This document shows positions 62,700 to 64,000 of a DNA stretch of 64,000 nucleotides, one piece after another (positions within the stretch are counted from its first letter, which is position 1; each line of letters begins with the position of its first letter). The stretch spans positions 63,075,848 through 63,139,847 of the forward strand of contig OV277871.1 of the NCBI GenBank assembly GCA_922989275.2. The letters run 5' to 3'. Made by a program: the position numbers and the translations under genes. Source of the DNA: Gari tellinella (taxonomy: Eukaryota; Mollusca; Bivalvia; Cardiida; Psammobiidae). The notes below the pieces were generated by a model. That model searched no databases. It worked only from the letters and a program-made list of their open reading frames with translations, and was not told the DNA's origin.

Positions 62700-63480
62700 G
62701 TGATTGCAGAACCCTCTCATTGGTTTAGGACTGTTCAAATTATTGATTCAAGGAGTGCAACACCGACTATTTGCTCCACCCAAATAACAAAGTCAAAGAC
62801 ATTAGCAAGTATTTATAGAGACATGAGATCAGACAAGCAACAAGTATCGAAACAGATAAGACCTGACCTTATTAACGCTCGAGAAAGATCTCAAGGATGT
62901 CAGACATTCGGAGAGTATGCTCAAGAATTTGTTCAGTCGGTATATTCCCATTTCACAGGCACACCTACTCGCATTGATGTCACATTTGATACCTTGGGAG
63001 CAGGTCTACCAAAGAAGCTGCCACTGGAAAAAATCACAGGTCCAGAAGACCCACTACCTGGACCCACTACCGCATGTCAGAGAGCCATACCTTGTGCTCG
63101 ACGAGAAGTAGAAATACATGTACATTGCCGAGTTTCTATCATCTGAATGACACATTATTACCACAAGGGTTGCTTGTTGTAGCAGATGGAACGTTCGTAG
63201 GCGTTATAAATGCAAAGTCATATAGCTTCCATGCTGATAAGTTGTCGGTCGATAATAAAGAAGCTGACAATAGAATGATATTCCATGCTAAGGATGCTGT
63301 TGCAAGCGGGTTTGATCGTCTGATTGTTATATGCAGAGACACAGACGTAATACTGTTGATGCTTTGTAGGAAATGACGTGTTAATATGGATGTTATCCGG
63401 TACAGCAAAGCAAAGGGGATGATTCCTTGTTAACAAAATATATGAGGCACTCAAGGTCGACAAAACATCATAGGTTTCCA
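62700..63480 (+). pseudogene. Decayed fragment of an EADTR/DTDV-motif protein family
   Basis: Plus-strand frames 62700-63146 and 63074-63376 contain TRIDVTFD, KEADNRMIFHAKDAVASGFD and RLIVICRDTDVILLML. I know this order of motifs (RIDVxFD, EADTRxxxHAK, DTDVxxLxL) from large multi-copy proteins of unknown function in marine invertebrate genomes. The spaced acidic residues suggest a nuclease-like (PIN-type) fold, which is inference. Here the frame shifts between ~63074 and ~63146 and ends in a stop at ~63376. Residual frame continues to ~63480. The copy is probably not functional. Confidence 0.4.
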
Positions 63481-64000
63481 TACCTTAACTGGTATATACA
63501 CACTTGCTGGTATAGGCAACTCATGAAAGTCAAGACAGCCTTGGACCCCATACACACACACTAATTATGTATCACCCCCAATTGGATAAGAAATCCCTCT
63601 ATCCCAATGGCATACATGCAACTCGCGTTTTGCTATTGCAAGACAAAGTGCAGCTCGGTAAAATGTGCTTGCTATAAAAGCCAACAAGTATGCATGTATG
63701 AATGTGGTTGTGAGGCAACACACTGTGTAACTCAGATTAATTGGTAGCATGCGTCTTTATAAGAATCCCCACATTCTCACTTTTGCTAGACGCGTCATTG
63801 TAAACTGAATGTATGTAGATCGATGATCTGATTGTTTCATAACGAAGCATAACGCATGTCTTAGTACATCCAATTGGTGATGAAAGTTCTGTAAAGTTAT
63901 TCGCAACTTTGGTCAAATGATACCACGAGTGTATGGTTTGTGATTGTTCTTCTTCGTTCAAATATCTCTAAAAGGATATTGATATTGTAAATGTTCATTT
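63481..64000. other. Unassigned sequence at the window end
   Basis: No repeat end, exon or RPL8 sequence is recognised. Short minus-strand frames at 63565-63961 have no supporting features. Confidence 0.4.

Overview
This is a eukaryotic window with intron-rich genes, GT–AG introns, polyadenylation signals and about 15 families of short non-coding transposons. It most likely comes from a mollusc, probably a bivalve. That assignment rests on the elements with 'AGCTCACC' and 'ATGCCCCC' hairpin ends and on the tRNA-derived SINEs, and it is inference. No bacterial or viral genes were recognised.

Two host genes are supported. (1) Positions 397-38436 on the + strand hold the last 15 coding exons of ALG9, the Dol-P-Man alpha-1,2-mannosyltransferase of ER N-glycan assembly. 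The exons join in one frame to 517 codons plus a stop. The amino-terminal exons lie upstream of position 1. (2) Positions 55439-57026 on the - strand hold the last two coding exons of ribosomal protein L8 (RPL8). The rest of RPL8 is not seen up to position 64000. The two genes converge on a roughly 17 kb interval made mostly of transposons.

Layout: 1-6620, ALG9 exons among MITEs, including an 880 bp element with a 7 bp target duplication. 6989-9100, a 28-copy tandem array of an ALG9 intron/exon junction, followed by the genuine exon at 10079. 10185-14745, four more exons, one preceded by tandem 25 bp copies of its own 3' splice site. 14746-29643, a 14.9 kb intron with a broken LINE, tandem-repeat elements, and a 4.0 kb element with an 8 bp target duplication. 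29644-38436, the last five exons. 38437-55438, no gene, including a 3.3 kb element at 48239-51529 with a 6 bp target duplication and dispersed GACGGACATTAC motifs. 55439-57026, RPL8. 57027-64000, a tandem-repeat element, other repeats, and a decayed coding fragment at 62700-63480.

The most unusual observations are: the splice-acceptor minisatellite in ALG9 and a second, independent acceptor duplication in the same gene; the GACGGACATTAC element; and one palindromic hairpin module that sits in the middle of MITEs with different terminal repeats and target sites.
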